NCBI GenBank assembly: GCA_026645635.1
Contig: JAPKMV010000043.1
Coordinates: forward strand, 1 to 12,661
Length of the DNA: 12,661 nt
Direction: 5' to 3'
DNA from: Caldilineaceae bacterium
Lineage (GTDB): Bacteria > Chloroflexota > Anaerolineae > Caldilineales > Caldilineaceae
In this document: positions 1-6,362 of the stretch, piece by piece
Layout of the letters: each line of letters begins with the position of its first letter
Numbering within the stretch: the stretch's first letter is position 1
The notes under the pieces: model-generated
What the model was told of the DNA's origin: nothing
Databases searched by the model: none
What the model saw: only the letters and a program-made list of their open reading frames with translations
Translations under genes and position numbers: made by a program

Positions 1-1069
1 GGTCGAAACAGTAGTGCTTGACGCCGATCTCGTGGCGCGGCAGGCCGGCAATGTCCAACGGCGCGTCGAGCAGATAGGTGACCCAGTGCGGCTCGGCGCT
101 GAGGTCGCGGCGCACGCCGTAAGAGACCTGCACCTGCGGCTGGAGCGGCAGCGAGCCATCATAGCGCTTGCGCAGCGTGTTGTCCGCATAGCGCCCTTCC
201 AGCCAGTCGAAGATTGCACCGCGCCCATCCGCGGCCGAAACCACGTAGTCGGCGCGGTGCTCGCTGTCGTCGTAGAGATGCACGCCCACGGCGCGGTCAT
301 CCTCCACCAACACGCGCTGCACCTGGTTCTTGTAGTGAATCACGCCGCCGAGTTCCAGGTAGCGCCGCTCGATGGCCTGGGCAAAAGCCAGCGACCCACC
401 CGCGGGAAAGCCGGCGTTGCCCTGCTCCATGTAGGCCAGCAGCGCCAACCCCGCCATCATCGGAATCTCCGGCCAGGCGAACATCTGCGGGATGGCGCGG
501 CGCAGGAAGGGGTCGCGCCAGCGCTGCGCATACTCCGCCGCCGACAGACCGCCCCATTTGATCAGCGGCAGCAGAAAAGGCGTCATGCGCTTGCCCAGTT
601 CCAGGAAGTCAGTCGGCCCCATCAGGCTGCGCGGCTTTGTCTGCATAGACGCCATGTCGAAGCTGGCAAAGGTGCGCACGCCATCAGCCAGTTCGTCGGC
701 GTGGTCGGCGTCCGCTGGGGCAAGTTCCTTGAGATGGGCGGCCAATTGCTCTGGATGGCTATACGCAATCAACGTGCGGCCGCTGGCGCGCTCCGTCACG
801 CGGATGAATTCGCGATGGTGCAGCATCGGGTAGTCGGCGCCGATGCCCAGATCCTGCCAGACCCGGTTGAAAGGCAGCCCCGGCGCCGAGCCAAACAGGT
901 AGTGGATGCACCCGTCGAAGGTGTAGCCCTTGCGCTCCCACGCCGTACACAGCCCGCCCGGCAGGTCATGTAATTCGTAGATTTCCGTCCGATAGCCCTG
1001 CAACTGGCCGTAGCAGCCCGCGGCCAGCCCGGCGATTCCTGCGCCGACGATGATGATGGATTTGGACAC
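1..1069 (-). CDS. Phytoene desaturase-like FAD-dependent oxidoreductase (3' end missing, cut by window edge)
   Basis: Read on the minus strand from a GTG at 1069, the frame stays open to base 2 and gives the first 356 residues. The N-terminus is a Rossmann FAD-binding fold: strand IIIV, then GAGIAG at residues 9-14, then Glu32 ending the second strand, and the PGG at 37-39 typical of the CrtI/amine-oxidase superfamily. 'GYTFDGCIHYLFG' and a later 'FPAGGSLAFAQAIERRYLELGG' stretch resemble phytoene desaturase/retinol saturase-like proteins, which oxidise or isomerise polyene or other lipids with FAD. Family members usually run to about 500 residues, so the C-terminal FAD-contact motif lies outside the window. 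A GAGG about 5 nt upstream supports the GTG start, because the next residues are already the first beta strand. The substrate cannot be told, since many members have nothing to do with carotenoids. It is divergent from the hydrolase at 1099, with 29 bp between. Confidence 0.85.
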   Translation of the reverse strand, partial: MSKSIIIVGAGIAGLAAGCYGQLQGYRTEIYELHDLPGGLCTAWERKGYTFDGCIHYLFGSAPGLPFNRVWQDLGIGADYPMLHHREFIRVTERASGRTLIAYSHPEQLAAHLKELAPADADHADELADGVRTFASFDMASMQTKPRSLMGPTDFLELGKRMTPFLLPLIKWGGLSAAEYAQRWRDPFLRRAIPQMFAWPEIPMMAGLALLAYMEQGNAGFPAGGSLAFAQAIERRYLELGGVIHYKNQVQRVLVEDDRAVGVHLYDDSEHRADYVVSAADGRGAIFDWLEGRYADNTLRKRYDGSLPLQPQVQVSYGVRRDLSAEPHWVTYLLDAPLDIAGLPRHEIGVKHYCFD

Positions 1070-1098
1070 TGTGCGCCTCACTGAGTAAAGTAACGGCT

Positions 1099-1857
1099 AT
1101 GACGAAAAAACGCCGCATTATCCTGATTGTCGTTGTCGTACTGGTCACCATTCCGCTGGCCGCCGGCCTGGGCTTCGTGCTCTGGGCCAACAACCCGCTG
1201 CCCGCCATGCCTGAAGCCATCGCCGCGCTGGAAAGCGACGCAACGGTGACTGTCACACAGGGCGACTGGATCAGCTTTACACCTACGAACGCTACGCCCA
1301 CCACCGGGCTGATCTTCTACCCCGGCGGCCGCGTCGATCCGCGCGCTTATGCCCCGCCGCTGCGCGCCCTGGCCGCGGCCGGCTACTACGTGGCGCTTGT
1401 GCCGATGCCGCTCAACCTGGCCGTCTTTGGCATCGACCGTGCCAACGCAGTGGTGGCTGCCAACCCGCAGATCGAACAGTGGGCGCTGGGCGGCCATTCG
1501 CTGGGCGGCGCCATGTCCGCCGCATTCATCGACGGCAACCCCGGTGTGATGGACGGCCTGGTCTTCTGGGCCGCCTTCCCCGCCGAAAACAACGACCTCT
1601 CCGACCTGCCTGACCTGCACGTGAGCTCAATCTACGGCACGCTCGACGGCCTGGCCACGGTCGACGAAGTGCTGGCGAGTCAGCCGCGCCTGCCCGCCTC
1701 AGCGACCTTCATCCCCATCGACGGCGGCAACCATGCCCAGTTCGGCTACTACGGCGAGCAGCCGGACGACAACCCTGCCACTATCAGCCGTGAAGAACAG
1801 CAGGCACAGACCATCGCCGCCACCGCCGCCCTTCTGCAACAGATCGCCGCGCCATGA
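1099..1857 (+). CDS. Membrane-anchored alpha/beta hydrolase (252 aa)
   Basis: The protein has a short basic N-terminus (MTKKRR) followed by one hydrophobic segment at about residues 7-29, so it is probably a signal anchor with the catalytic domain outside the membrane. The rest is a compact alpha/beta hydrolase. The nucleophile elbow is GHSLGG with Ser134. The likely acid is Asp183 in 'YGTLDGLAT' and the base His212 in 'DGGNHAQFG'. 'IFYPGGRVDPRAY' near residue 72 would carry the oxyanion hole. This pattern matches the short 'alpha/beta hydrolase fold-5' type common in Chloroflexota and Actinobacteria. Substrate is unknown; esters or small amides are typical of the fold. The ATG at 1099 is chosen because it directly precedes the basic and hydrophobic anchor. 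No strong Shine-Dalgarno is visible (only 'taaag'), and the gap to the divergent oxidoreductase is too small for a normal promoter plus leader. Confidence 0.85.
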   Translation: MTKKRRIILIVVVVLVTIPLAAGLGFVLWANNPLPAMPEAIAALESDATVTVTQGDWISFTPTNATPTTGLIFYPGGRVDPRAYAPPLRALAAAGYYVALVPMPLNLAVFGIDRANAVVAANPQIEQWALGGHSLGGAMSAAFIDGNPGVMDGLVFWAAFPAENNDLSDLPDLHVSSIYGTLDGLATVDEVLASQPRLPASATFIPIDGGNHAQFGYYGEQPDDNPATISREEQQAQTIAATAALLQQIAAP

Positions 1858-1883
1858 GAGCCTGTTGGTAAAGCCACCCCACT

Positions 1884-1988
1884 TTGACGCAGAGGCGCAA
1901 AGATGCAGAGAAACGCAGAGAAAATCGAAAGAAAGCACAGCCGTAGCCATCTCTGCCACCCCTCTGCGCCGCTGCGTCTCTGCGTCAG
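1884..1988. repeat. Palindromic element, 8-nt-period 'ACGCAGAG' family (copy 1)
   Basis: The left arm (1884-1920) is a run of degenerate 8-nt units of the form ACGCAGAG, starting with TTGACGCAGAG. The right arm (1951-1988) is the same motif on the other strand, ending CTCTGCGTCA. The outermost 10 bases of the arms (TGACGCAGAG) pair perfectly and the inner part is imperfect. The roughly 30-bp centre is unrelated sequence. Copies 2 and 3 are at 3270-3373 and 6360-6444. Confidence 0.8.
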
Positions 1989-2021
1989 CCTTGCCCCTTT
2001 CCCAATAGTGTTCGAGATCCG

Positions 2022-2064
2022 AATAGCACGCGGATGACGCGGATCGGGCGGATCAGCGCGGATT
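2022..2064. repeat. GCGGAT array, 9-nt period (half copy of the 5366-5458 palindrome)
   Basis: The hexamer GCGGAT begins at 2030, 2039, 2048 and 2058 (steps of 9, 9 and 10) and is preceded by AATAG at 2022. The palindrome at 5366-5458 shows the same prefix and the same 9, 9, 10 steps (5373, 5382, 5391, 5401). The nucleotides between hexamers differ between the two sites. No right arm is present here. Confidence 0.75.
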
Positions 2065-2068
2065 CACA

Positions 2069-2108
2069 CACCCGCTCACCCCCTCACCCGCTCACCCGCT
2101 CACCCGCT
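2069..2108. repeat. Tandem repeat, 5 x 8 bp (CACCCGCT)
   Basis: Five head-to-tail copies of CACCCGCT. The second copy has G to C at position 6 (CACCCCCT). A degenerate CACATCC follows. It lies directly next to the GCGGAT half element. Confidence 0.85.
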
Positions 2109-2237
2109 CACATCCTACCACCACCCACCTCACCGCGCGCCGGGCGCTTGTCCCGTTTTTGTCGGGCTGTTCGTCTCATTCCGCAAACAGTAAGACAAAG
2201 CACATAATTTGCACAGCTTTTGCATCATAATTTGTTC

Positions 2238-3239
2238 ATGTTTGAACGGCGGCGAGTTGTGCGCATTTTCCTCATCGTGGCGGCGATCCTGCTGGCCGCA
2301 CTACTGATCGGCCCGTTTCTGGCGCCCGTGCCTTCGACGGCTGAATTGGCCGCACCGGCTGAACTGGCTGGGCCGCAGAGTCGCTTCGTGGACGTGCCCT
2401 ATGCTGGCGACACACTTACCGTCCACTATGAGGAAGCAGGCAGCGGCGACCGCAACCTGTTGCTGCTGCACGGCTTTGCCGCCAGCACTTTCTCCTGGCG
2501 AGAAGTGCTGGCGCCGCTGGGCGAGTTGGGGCGCACCGTTGCCTACGACCGGCCGGCCTTCGGCTTGACCGAACGTCCGCTGCCCGAAAGCTGGCAGGGT
2601 GATTGGGGCAGCCAAAATCCTTATCCGGCAGCGGCGCAAGTGGAATTGACCACCGGCCTGCTGGATGAACTGGGCATGGACAAGGCGGTGTTGGTGGGCA
2701 ACTCTGCCGGCGGCACGTTGGCGATGCTCACGGCGCTGGCGCACCCGGAGCGCGTCGAGGCGCTGGTGTTGATTGACCCGGCGGTCTACGCTGGCGGCAA
2801 TCCAATTCCGGGGCTGCGTGCCATCTTCAACACGCCGCAGATGCGTCATCTGGGACCGCTCATCGCTCAGCAAATTCAGGGCTGGGGTTTGGACTTTGCC
2901 CGCTCGGCCTGGCATGACCCGTCCAAGATCACGGACGACATCCTGGCGGGTTATTTGAAACCGCTGCAGGTCGCCAACTGGGATCGCGCGCTGTGGGAGT
3001 TGACAGCATCCAACGCGCCCAGCGGTCTGCCGGAGCGGCTGGACGAACTTACGCTGCCCGTGCTCGTCATCACCGGCGACGATGATCGCATCGTGCCGAC
3101 CGAGCAGAGCGTGCGCCTGGCGGAAGAGCTGCCGAACGCAGAGTTGGTAGTCGTGCCTGCGTGTGGCCACGTGCCGCACGAAGAGTGCCCGCAGGCAGTC
3201 ATGGACGCAATCACGGCGTTCCTCGCCGAGCTACCGTAA
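2238..3239 (+). CDS. Alpha/beta hydrolase, epoxide-hydrolase/lipase-like, N-terminally anchored (333 aa)
   Basis: A single hydrophobic segment follows FERRRVVR at the N-terminus (about residues 9-27), suggesting a membrane anchor or uncleaved signal. The catalytic domain then follows the classic alpha/beta-hydrolase-1 plan: 'LLLLHGFAAS' with the HG oxyanion motif, nucleophile elbow 'VGNSAGGTLA' with Ser156, acid within 'GDDDR' (probably Asp283) and base His311 in 'CGHVPHEE'. The cap region lies between about residues 170 and 265. The family includes esterases, C-C hydrolases and haloperoxidase-like proteins, and the exact reaction cannot be read off. ATG 2238 is preferred over the in-frame TTGs at 2220 and 2232, although no clear Shine-Dalgarno precedes any of them. 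It is unrelated in detail to the hydrolase at 1099, which has GHSLGG and a different C-terminal layout, so this is not a tandem duplication. Confidence 0.85.
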   Translation: MFERRRVVRIFLIVAAILLAALLIGPFLAPVPSTAELAAPAELAGPQSRFVDVPYAGDTLTVHYEEAGSGDRNLLLLHGFAASTFSWREVLAPLGELGRTVAYDRPAFGLTERPLPESWQGDWGSQNPYPAAAQVELTTGLLDELGMDKAVLVGNSAGGTLAMLTALAHPERVEALVLIDPAVYAGGNPIPGLRAIFNTPQMRHLGPLIAQQIQGWGLDFARSAWHDPSKITDDILAGYLKPLQVANWDRALWELTASNAPSGLPERLDELTLPVLVITGDDDRIVPTEQSVRLAEELPNAELVVVPACGHVPHEECPQAVMDAITAFLAELP

Positions 3240-3269
3240 CACAGTGCACAACGCAAGCTAATTGAATGC

Positions 3270-3373
3270 AAAGACGCCAGGATGCAGAGACGCCAGGCGT
3301 TGGATTGCAGCCGCCTTTTGGTGCGCTCACAATGGCGCCAACGTCGGCTATTACTGTCCTGCGTCTCTGCGTC
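3270..3373. repeat. Palindromic element, 8-nt-period 'ACGCAGAG' family (copy 2)
   Basis: The left arm (3270-3297) consists of alternating ACGCCAGG and ATGCAGAG units. The right arm (3358-3373, CCTGCGTCTCTGCGTC) is their complement, imperfect by one inserted C. The element fills the gap between the second hydrolase and folB. A 12-nt direct repeat, AATGGCGCCAAC, lies at 3331-3342 and again at 3377-3388, around the right arm. Confidence 0.7.
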
Positions 3374-3434
3374 AAAAATGGCGCCAACAGTTGAAGGTGT
3401 GGGGCTGATAAGCCTCGCCCAGGAGAGAAAAACA

Positions 3435-3821
3435 ATGACCGATTGGCAAACACTGGATCGCATTACCTTACATGACCTGCTCGTGCGCGGCATCGTCGGC
3501 CTCAAGCCGGACGAACGGGCGAATCGCCAGGACATTCTCATCAACGCTACCTTCTTTGCGGACACGCGTGCGCCGGGCGCTAGCGACGACATCGCCGACA
3601 CGGTGAACTATCGCACCGCAGCCAAGGCCATGATCGCCCACATCGAGAGCGCCGGCCCCAACCTGGTGGAAAAGCTGGCCGCCGACTTGGTGCGCATCTG
3701 TTTCGAGTCCGACCCGCGCATCCACGCCGTCGAACTCAGCGTGGAGAAGCCGGGTGCGATCCGCTTCGCCCGTTCGGTGGGCATCACGATCACCCGCACC
3801 CGGGCCGAGGTGATGGGCTGA
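3435..3821 (+). CDS. folB: Dihydroneopterin aldolase FolB (128 aa)
   Basis: FolB converts 7,8-dihydroneopterin to 6-hydroxymethyl-7,8-dihydropterin plus glycolaldehyde in folate synthesis. It is a cytosolic enzyme, normally an octamer. The length is normal for the family (about 120). The known catalytic and binding residues all appear at a constant offset of five from the Staphylococcus aureus numbering: Glu27 in 'GLKPDER', Tyr59 in 'VNYR', Glu79 in 'NLVEKL' and Lys105 in 'VEKPGAI'. ATG 3435 is chosen because AGGAGAG at 3421-3427 sits about 8 nt upstream and the family homology begins right after. The longer open frame upstream runs through a repeat element and is not coding. The stop codon overlaps the folK start by one base, so the two are translationally coupled. 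Confidence 0.95.
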   Translation: MTDWQTLDRITLHDLLVRGIVGLKPDERANRQDILINATFFADTRAPGASDDIADTVNYRTAAKAMIAHIESAGPNLVEKLAADLVRICFESDPRIHAVELSVEKPGAIRFARSVGITITRTRAEVMG

Positions 3822-4333
3822 TGGAAGCGCTGATCGCCCTGGGCAGCAACATCGACAAGGAGGTCAACCTGGACCGCGCCCGGGCGGCGCTGGCCGGCCA
3901 TCCTGACATCGACCTGTTGGCCGTCAGCCCGATCTATGTCACCGCCGCCATCGCCGCCGACGGCGCGCCGGCCAACCAGCCTGCGTTCTACAACGCAGCA
4001 GCGCGAGTCGCCACGTCCCTCGATGCCGCGCTGCTGCATGAGGCGCTGCGCACCATCGAGACGCAGCTTGGCCGGGTGCGCAGCGCCGACAAGTATGCGC
4101 CGCGCCCCATCGACCTCGACCTCGCCTACTACGGCGATACCGTGGTCACGTTGGACAACAAAACCATCCCGGACGCCGACGCGCTGCGCCATGCCCATGT
4201 GGCTGTGCCGCTCGCCGCCGTCGCCCCGGCATGGGTGCATCCAGTTACAGGCCAGACCCTGGCCGCTATCGCCCAACCGTGGGCACAAACAGAAATGGAG
4301 AGCTTATCATGGACTTCGATCTGCGCTATATGA
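3821..4333 (+). CDS. folK: HPPK, 2-amino-4-hydroxy-6-hydroxymethyldihydropteridine diphosphokinase FolK (170 aa)
   Basis: FolK transfers pyrophosphate from ATP to the FolB product, giving the substrate of dihydropteroate synthase. The hallmark N-terminus 'ALGSNI' (residues 6-11) is present. So is the signature 'YAPRPIDLDL', with Arg95, Asp98 and Asp100 matching Arg92, Asp95 and Asp97 of the E. coli enzyme (magnesium and ATP binding). The length is typical. Its ATG overlaps the folB TGA (TGATG), and a GAGG at 3807-3810 lies 10 nt upstream inside folB. Its C-terminus runs 25 bp into folE2, so the last residues are read from sequence that also encodes the FolE2 N-terminus; these residues are not conserved in the family. 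Confidence 0.94.
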   Translation: MEALIALGSNIDKEVNLDRARAALAGHPDIDLLAVSPIYVTAAIAADGAPANQPAFYNAAARVATSLDAALLHEALRTIETQLGRVRSADKYAPRPIDLDLAYYGDTVVTLDNKTIPDADALRHAHVAVPLAAVAPAWVHPVTGQTLAAIAQPWAQTEMESLSWTSICAI

Positions 4334-5358
4334 ACCTGGAACAAGACAGCGCTGCGACCGCCGCCAAACCGCGCCGCGCCGTAGCGCCGATGCAGGTGAT
4401 TCCGGCCATCCCCGCGGCGCCGGGCTATCGTGAACCGGAGCGCTTCTACGACCGCGACTTCGTCGTCACTGAGGGCTACAAGGCGAGCCTGCCCGACCTG
4501 CAAAATGGCCCATCATCGCTGATCCGCGGCAGCCGCGTGGCGATCCAGCAGGTGGGCATCCACAACTTCCGGCTGCCCCTGCGCTATGCCACGCGCAATG
4601 GTGAGTCGCTCCTGCTGGAGACGGCGGTTACCGGTTCCGTCTCGCTGGAAGCGCACAAGAAGGGCATCAACATGTCGCGCATCATGCGTACCTTCTATGA
4701 GTTCAAGGACGATGTTTTCGACCTGGAACGGCTGGCTACGGTGCTGCACGCCTATCGCCGCGAGTTGGAGAGCCTGGAAGCGAACCTGGTGCTGCGCTTC
4801 AACTACCCAATGCTCAACGAGTCGCTCCGTTCGGGGATGCTCGGTTACCAGTACTACCAGGTGGCGCTGGAAGCGCGCATGGACAGGGCGGGCGCCGTGC
4901 GCACCTTCGTGCACTTCGACTTTGTCTATTCTTCCACCTGCCCGTGCAGCTATGAACTGTCGCAGCACGCCATCGCCACGCGCAATGTGGCTGCCGTGCC
5001 GCACAGCCAACGCTCTGTGGCGCGCGTCAGCATCGAGACCGCCGGCGACCTCGCCATCGAGGAGCTGCGCGATCTCTGTCTGGCCGCCTTGCAGACCGAG
5101 ACCCAGGTCATGGTCAAGCGTGAGGACGAGCAGGCCTTCGCCGAACTGAACGCGGCCAACTTGAAGTTTGTCGAAGACGCCGTGCGTCTGCTCTACGAAC
5201 AGTTGGACGGCCACCCCGCCATCGCCGACTTCAAGATCGTGGCCTCGCACCAGGAGTCGCTGCACAGCCACGATGCGGTCAGCGTGCTCGTGCGCGGCGT
5301 CGAAGGCGGCTTCCAGCCTGATCTGGATCCGAATACCTTTGCCACGCTGCTGAAATGA
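4309..5358 (+). CDS. folE2: GTP cyclohydrolase FolE2 (type IB) (349 aa)
   Basis: This enzyme makes 7,8-dihydroneopterin triphosphate from GTP, the first step of pterin and folate synthesis, using a fold of the tunnelling (T-fold) superfamily rather than canonical FolE. Family marks are 'LPDLQ' near residue 63, 'HNFRLPLR' from His85, 'GINMSR' at 119-124, 'SSTCPCSYELS' with Cys211 and Cys213 (one is the active-site cysteine), and 'ESLHSHDA' at 316-323, which supplies metal and substrate contacts. ATG 4309 is chosen because GGAG at 4297-4300 lies 8 nt upstream; the frame is open further upstream inside folK. At 349 residues it is longer than the 260-300 typical of bacterial FolE2, mainly through an N-terminal extension of about 55 residues rich in Ala and Pro. 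Being last in folB-folK-folE2, it is probably the housekeeping enzyme here rather than a zinc-starvation paralogue, but that is inference. Confidence 0.93.
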   Translation: MDFDLRYMNLEQDSAATAAKPRRAVAPMQVIPAIPAAPGYREPERFYDRDFVVTEGYKASLPDLQNGPSSLIRGSRVAIQQVGIHNFRLPLRYATRNGESLLLETAVTGSVSLEAHKKGINMSRIMRTFYEFKDDVFDLERLATVLHAYRRELESLEANLVLRFNYPMLNESLRSGMLGYQYYQVALEARMDRAGAVRTFVHFDFVYSSTCPCSYELSQHAIATRNVAAVPHSQRSVARVSIETAGDLAIEELRDLCLAALQTETQVMVKREDEQAFAELNAANLKFVEDAVRLLYEQLDGHPAIADFKIVASHQESLHSHDAVSVLVRGVEGGFQPDLDPNTFATLLK

Positions 5359-5365
5359 GATCGAA

Positions 5366-5458
5366 ATAGACCGCGGATTTGGCGGATTAGGCGGATTGCC
5401 GCGGATAAATCCAAAGAATCCGCGCAAATCTGCCTAATCCGCCAAATCCGCGGTCTAT
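5366..5458. repeat. Long near-perfect palindrome, GCGGAT family, between folE2 and the SDR gene
   Basis: The left arm (5366-5397) and right arm (5427-5458) are 32-nt inverted repeats with a single mismatch, which is a G.U pair if transcribed. The 29-nt centre can extend the fold further (GCGGAT 5401-5406 with ATCCGC 5418-5423). The left arm is built of GCGGAT hexamers stepping by 9, 9 and 10. It has no T tract, so it is not a standard intrinsic terminator, although so strong a hairpin could protect or end the fol transcript. Confidence 0.9.
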
Positions 5459-5475
5459 CCAATGCGATTTTCTGT

Positions 5476-5480
5476 GGAGG
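5476..5480 (+). promoter_or_regulatory. Ribosome binding site GGAGG deciding the SDR start
   Basis: GGAGG lies 5 nt before ATG 5486. The alternative in-frame ATG at 5462 sits 3 nt after the palindrome and has no Shine-Dalgarno, so the shorter protein is preferred. Confidence 0.75.
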
Positions 5481-5485
5481 CAGTG

Positions 5486-6298
5486 ATGGAACAGGAAATG
5501 CTGCGCGCCGGCGTAGAGTCGACGCGTTTTGCCGGGCAGGTCGTCGTGGTCACTGGCGCGGCCGGCGGGATCGGCGGGGCGTGCGCGCTGCGCTTTGCCC
5601 AGGAACAGGCGCGCATCGCCTGTCTGGACATCGATGCGGCAGGCAACGCGCAGATGGCCGCAGCCTGCCGGGAACTCGGCGCGGACGCCATTGCCCTCCC
5701 CTGCGATGTCACCCAGGCTGGCGATGTCGAGGCGGCGTTGGCCGCCGTGCTGGCGCGCTGGGGGCAAGTCGATGTGCTGGTGGCGTCAGCCGGGGTCTAC
5801 ACCGGCGACCCGCTGGCGACTGTGACTCTTGAGCAGTGGCAAAACACGCTCGCCATCAACTTGACCGGCGCGTTCCTCTGCAACAAGGCCGTGGCGCCGC
5901 TCCTCATGCAGCGCGGTCGCGGCAGCATCATCAACATCTCGTCCATGGCCGGCAAGACCAGTTGGCCCGCCTCCGCCGAATATTCCGCGTCCAAGAGCGG
6001 GCTAATCGGCCTGACGCGCTCGGTGGCGATGGAACTGGCTCCCTACGACGTCACCGTCAACGCCGTCTGTCCGGGCAACACGCTCACGGGCATGGTGCGC
6101 CGCGTCTCCGCGGTGATCGGCGCCCGCGACGGCATGACCAGCGACGAATGGCTCGCCATGCGCGCCCGCGACTGTCCCCTGGGCCGGCTTGCCCAACCTT
6201 GGGAGATGGCTGGGGTGGTGGCCTTTCTCGCTTCAGAAGATTCCCGTTACCTGACCGGCCAGGCGCTGGAAGTGGACGGCGGCATGGTGATGGCGTAG
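5486..6298 (+). CDS. Short-chain dehydrogenase/reductase, classical SDR (270 aa)
   Basis: This is an NAD(P)-dependent oxidoreductase of the classical SDR family acting on an alcohol/ketone pair. It has the coenzyme-binding TGAAGGIG (residues 23-30), the acidic 'CLDID' end of beta-2 that favours NAD over NADP, 'ASAG' at 100-103, and the catalytic Ser153, Tyr166 and Lys170 in 'SSMAGKTSWPASAEYSASK'. 'NAVCPGNTLTGM' and 'LTGQALEVDGGM' complete the fold. The overall look is that of sugar or polyol dehydrogenases and 3-oxoacyl reductase-like SDRs, and the substrate is not determinable from motifs. The neighbouring hydroxypyruvate-isomerase-like gene and RpiR regulator favour a sugar, polyol or sugar-acid substrate. 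It may be transcribed separately from the fol genes, because the large palindrome stands between them. Confidence 0.9.
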   Translation: MEQEMLRAGVESTRFAGQVVVVTGAAGGIGGACALRFAQEQARIACLDIDAAGNAQMAAACRELGADAIALPCDVTQAGDVEAALAAVLARWGQVDVLVASAGVYTGDPLATVTLEQWQNTLAINLTGAFLCNKAVAPLLMQRGRGSIINISSMAGKTSWPASAEYSASKSGLIGLTRSVAMELAPYDVTVNAVCPGNTLTGMVRRVSAVIGARDGMTSDEWLAMRARDCPLGRLAQPWEMAGVVAFLASEDSRYLTGQALEVDGGMVMA

Positions 6299-6304
6299 GA
6301 GGGA

Positions 6305-6325
6305 CGAGGGGCGAGGGGCGAGGGG
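6305..6325. repeat. Tandem repeat, 3 x 7 bp (CGAGGGG)
   Basis: Three perfect head-to-tail heptamers, followed by CGA, lie just after the SDR stop codon. Confidence 0.8.
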
Positions 6326-6333
6326 CGACGCAA

Positions 6334-6362
6334 CTCAGAAATTATTTGAGAACATTTTTTTT
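6334..6362 (+). terminator. Possible weak intrinsic terminator after the SDR gene
   Basis: CTCAGA (6334-6339) can pair with TTTGAG (6345-6350) across a 5-nt loop, with one G.U pair. Eight T residues follow at 6355-6362. The stem is short and AT-rich, and four bases separate it from the T run, so function is doubtful. Confidence 0.3.

Larger units (their letters stand above)
1858..2237. other. 380-bp repeat-rich intergenic spacer
   Basis: No convincing gene is present. From left to right it holds an 8-nt-period palindromic element (1884-1988), a 9-nt-period GCGGAT array (2022-2064), a five-unit 8-bp tandem repeat (2069-2108), and about 130 bp of ordinary spacer before the next hydrolase. The last 50 bp turn AT-rich and contain two CATAAT hexamers (2203-2208 and 2226-2231), but neither has a well-spaced -35, so I do not call a promoter. 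Confidence 0.8.

Noticed and set aside
14..973. Long plus-strand open frame of 319 codons at the left edge
   Set aside because: It is antisense to the FAD oxidoreductase, whose minus-strand frame has clear Rossmann and desaturase motifs. The plus-strand translation is Arg/His/Ala-rich without any domain.
2201..2237. Promoter of the second hydrolase using CATAAT hexamers
   Set aside because: The only TTGCAC-like -35 lies 11 bp from the second hexamer, and nothing suitable precedes the first.
2301..3179. 292-codon minus-strand frame opposite the second hydrolase
   Set aside because: The plus-strand frame contains the full catalytic triad in order. The antisense frame is a high-GC shadow.
1099..3239. 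Tandem duplication of alpha/beta hydrolase genes
   Set aside because: Nucleophile elbows (GHSLGG versus GNSAGG), lengths and cap regions differ. They share the fold only.
5366..5458. Intrinsic terminator for the folate cluster
   Set aside because: The stem is far longer than usual and no T run follows either arm. It is annotated as a repeat, although an effect on transcript ends is possible.
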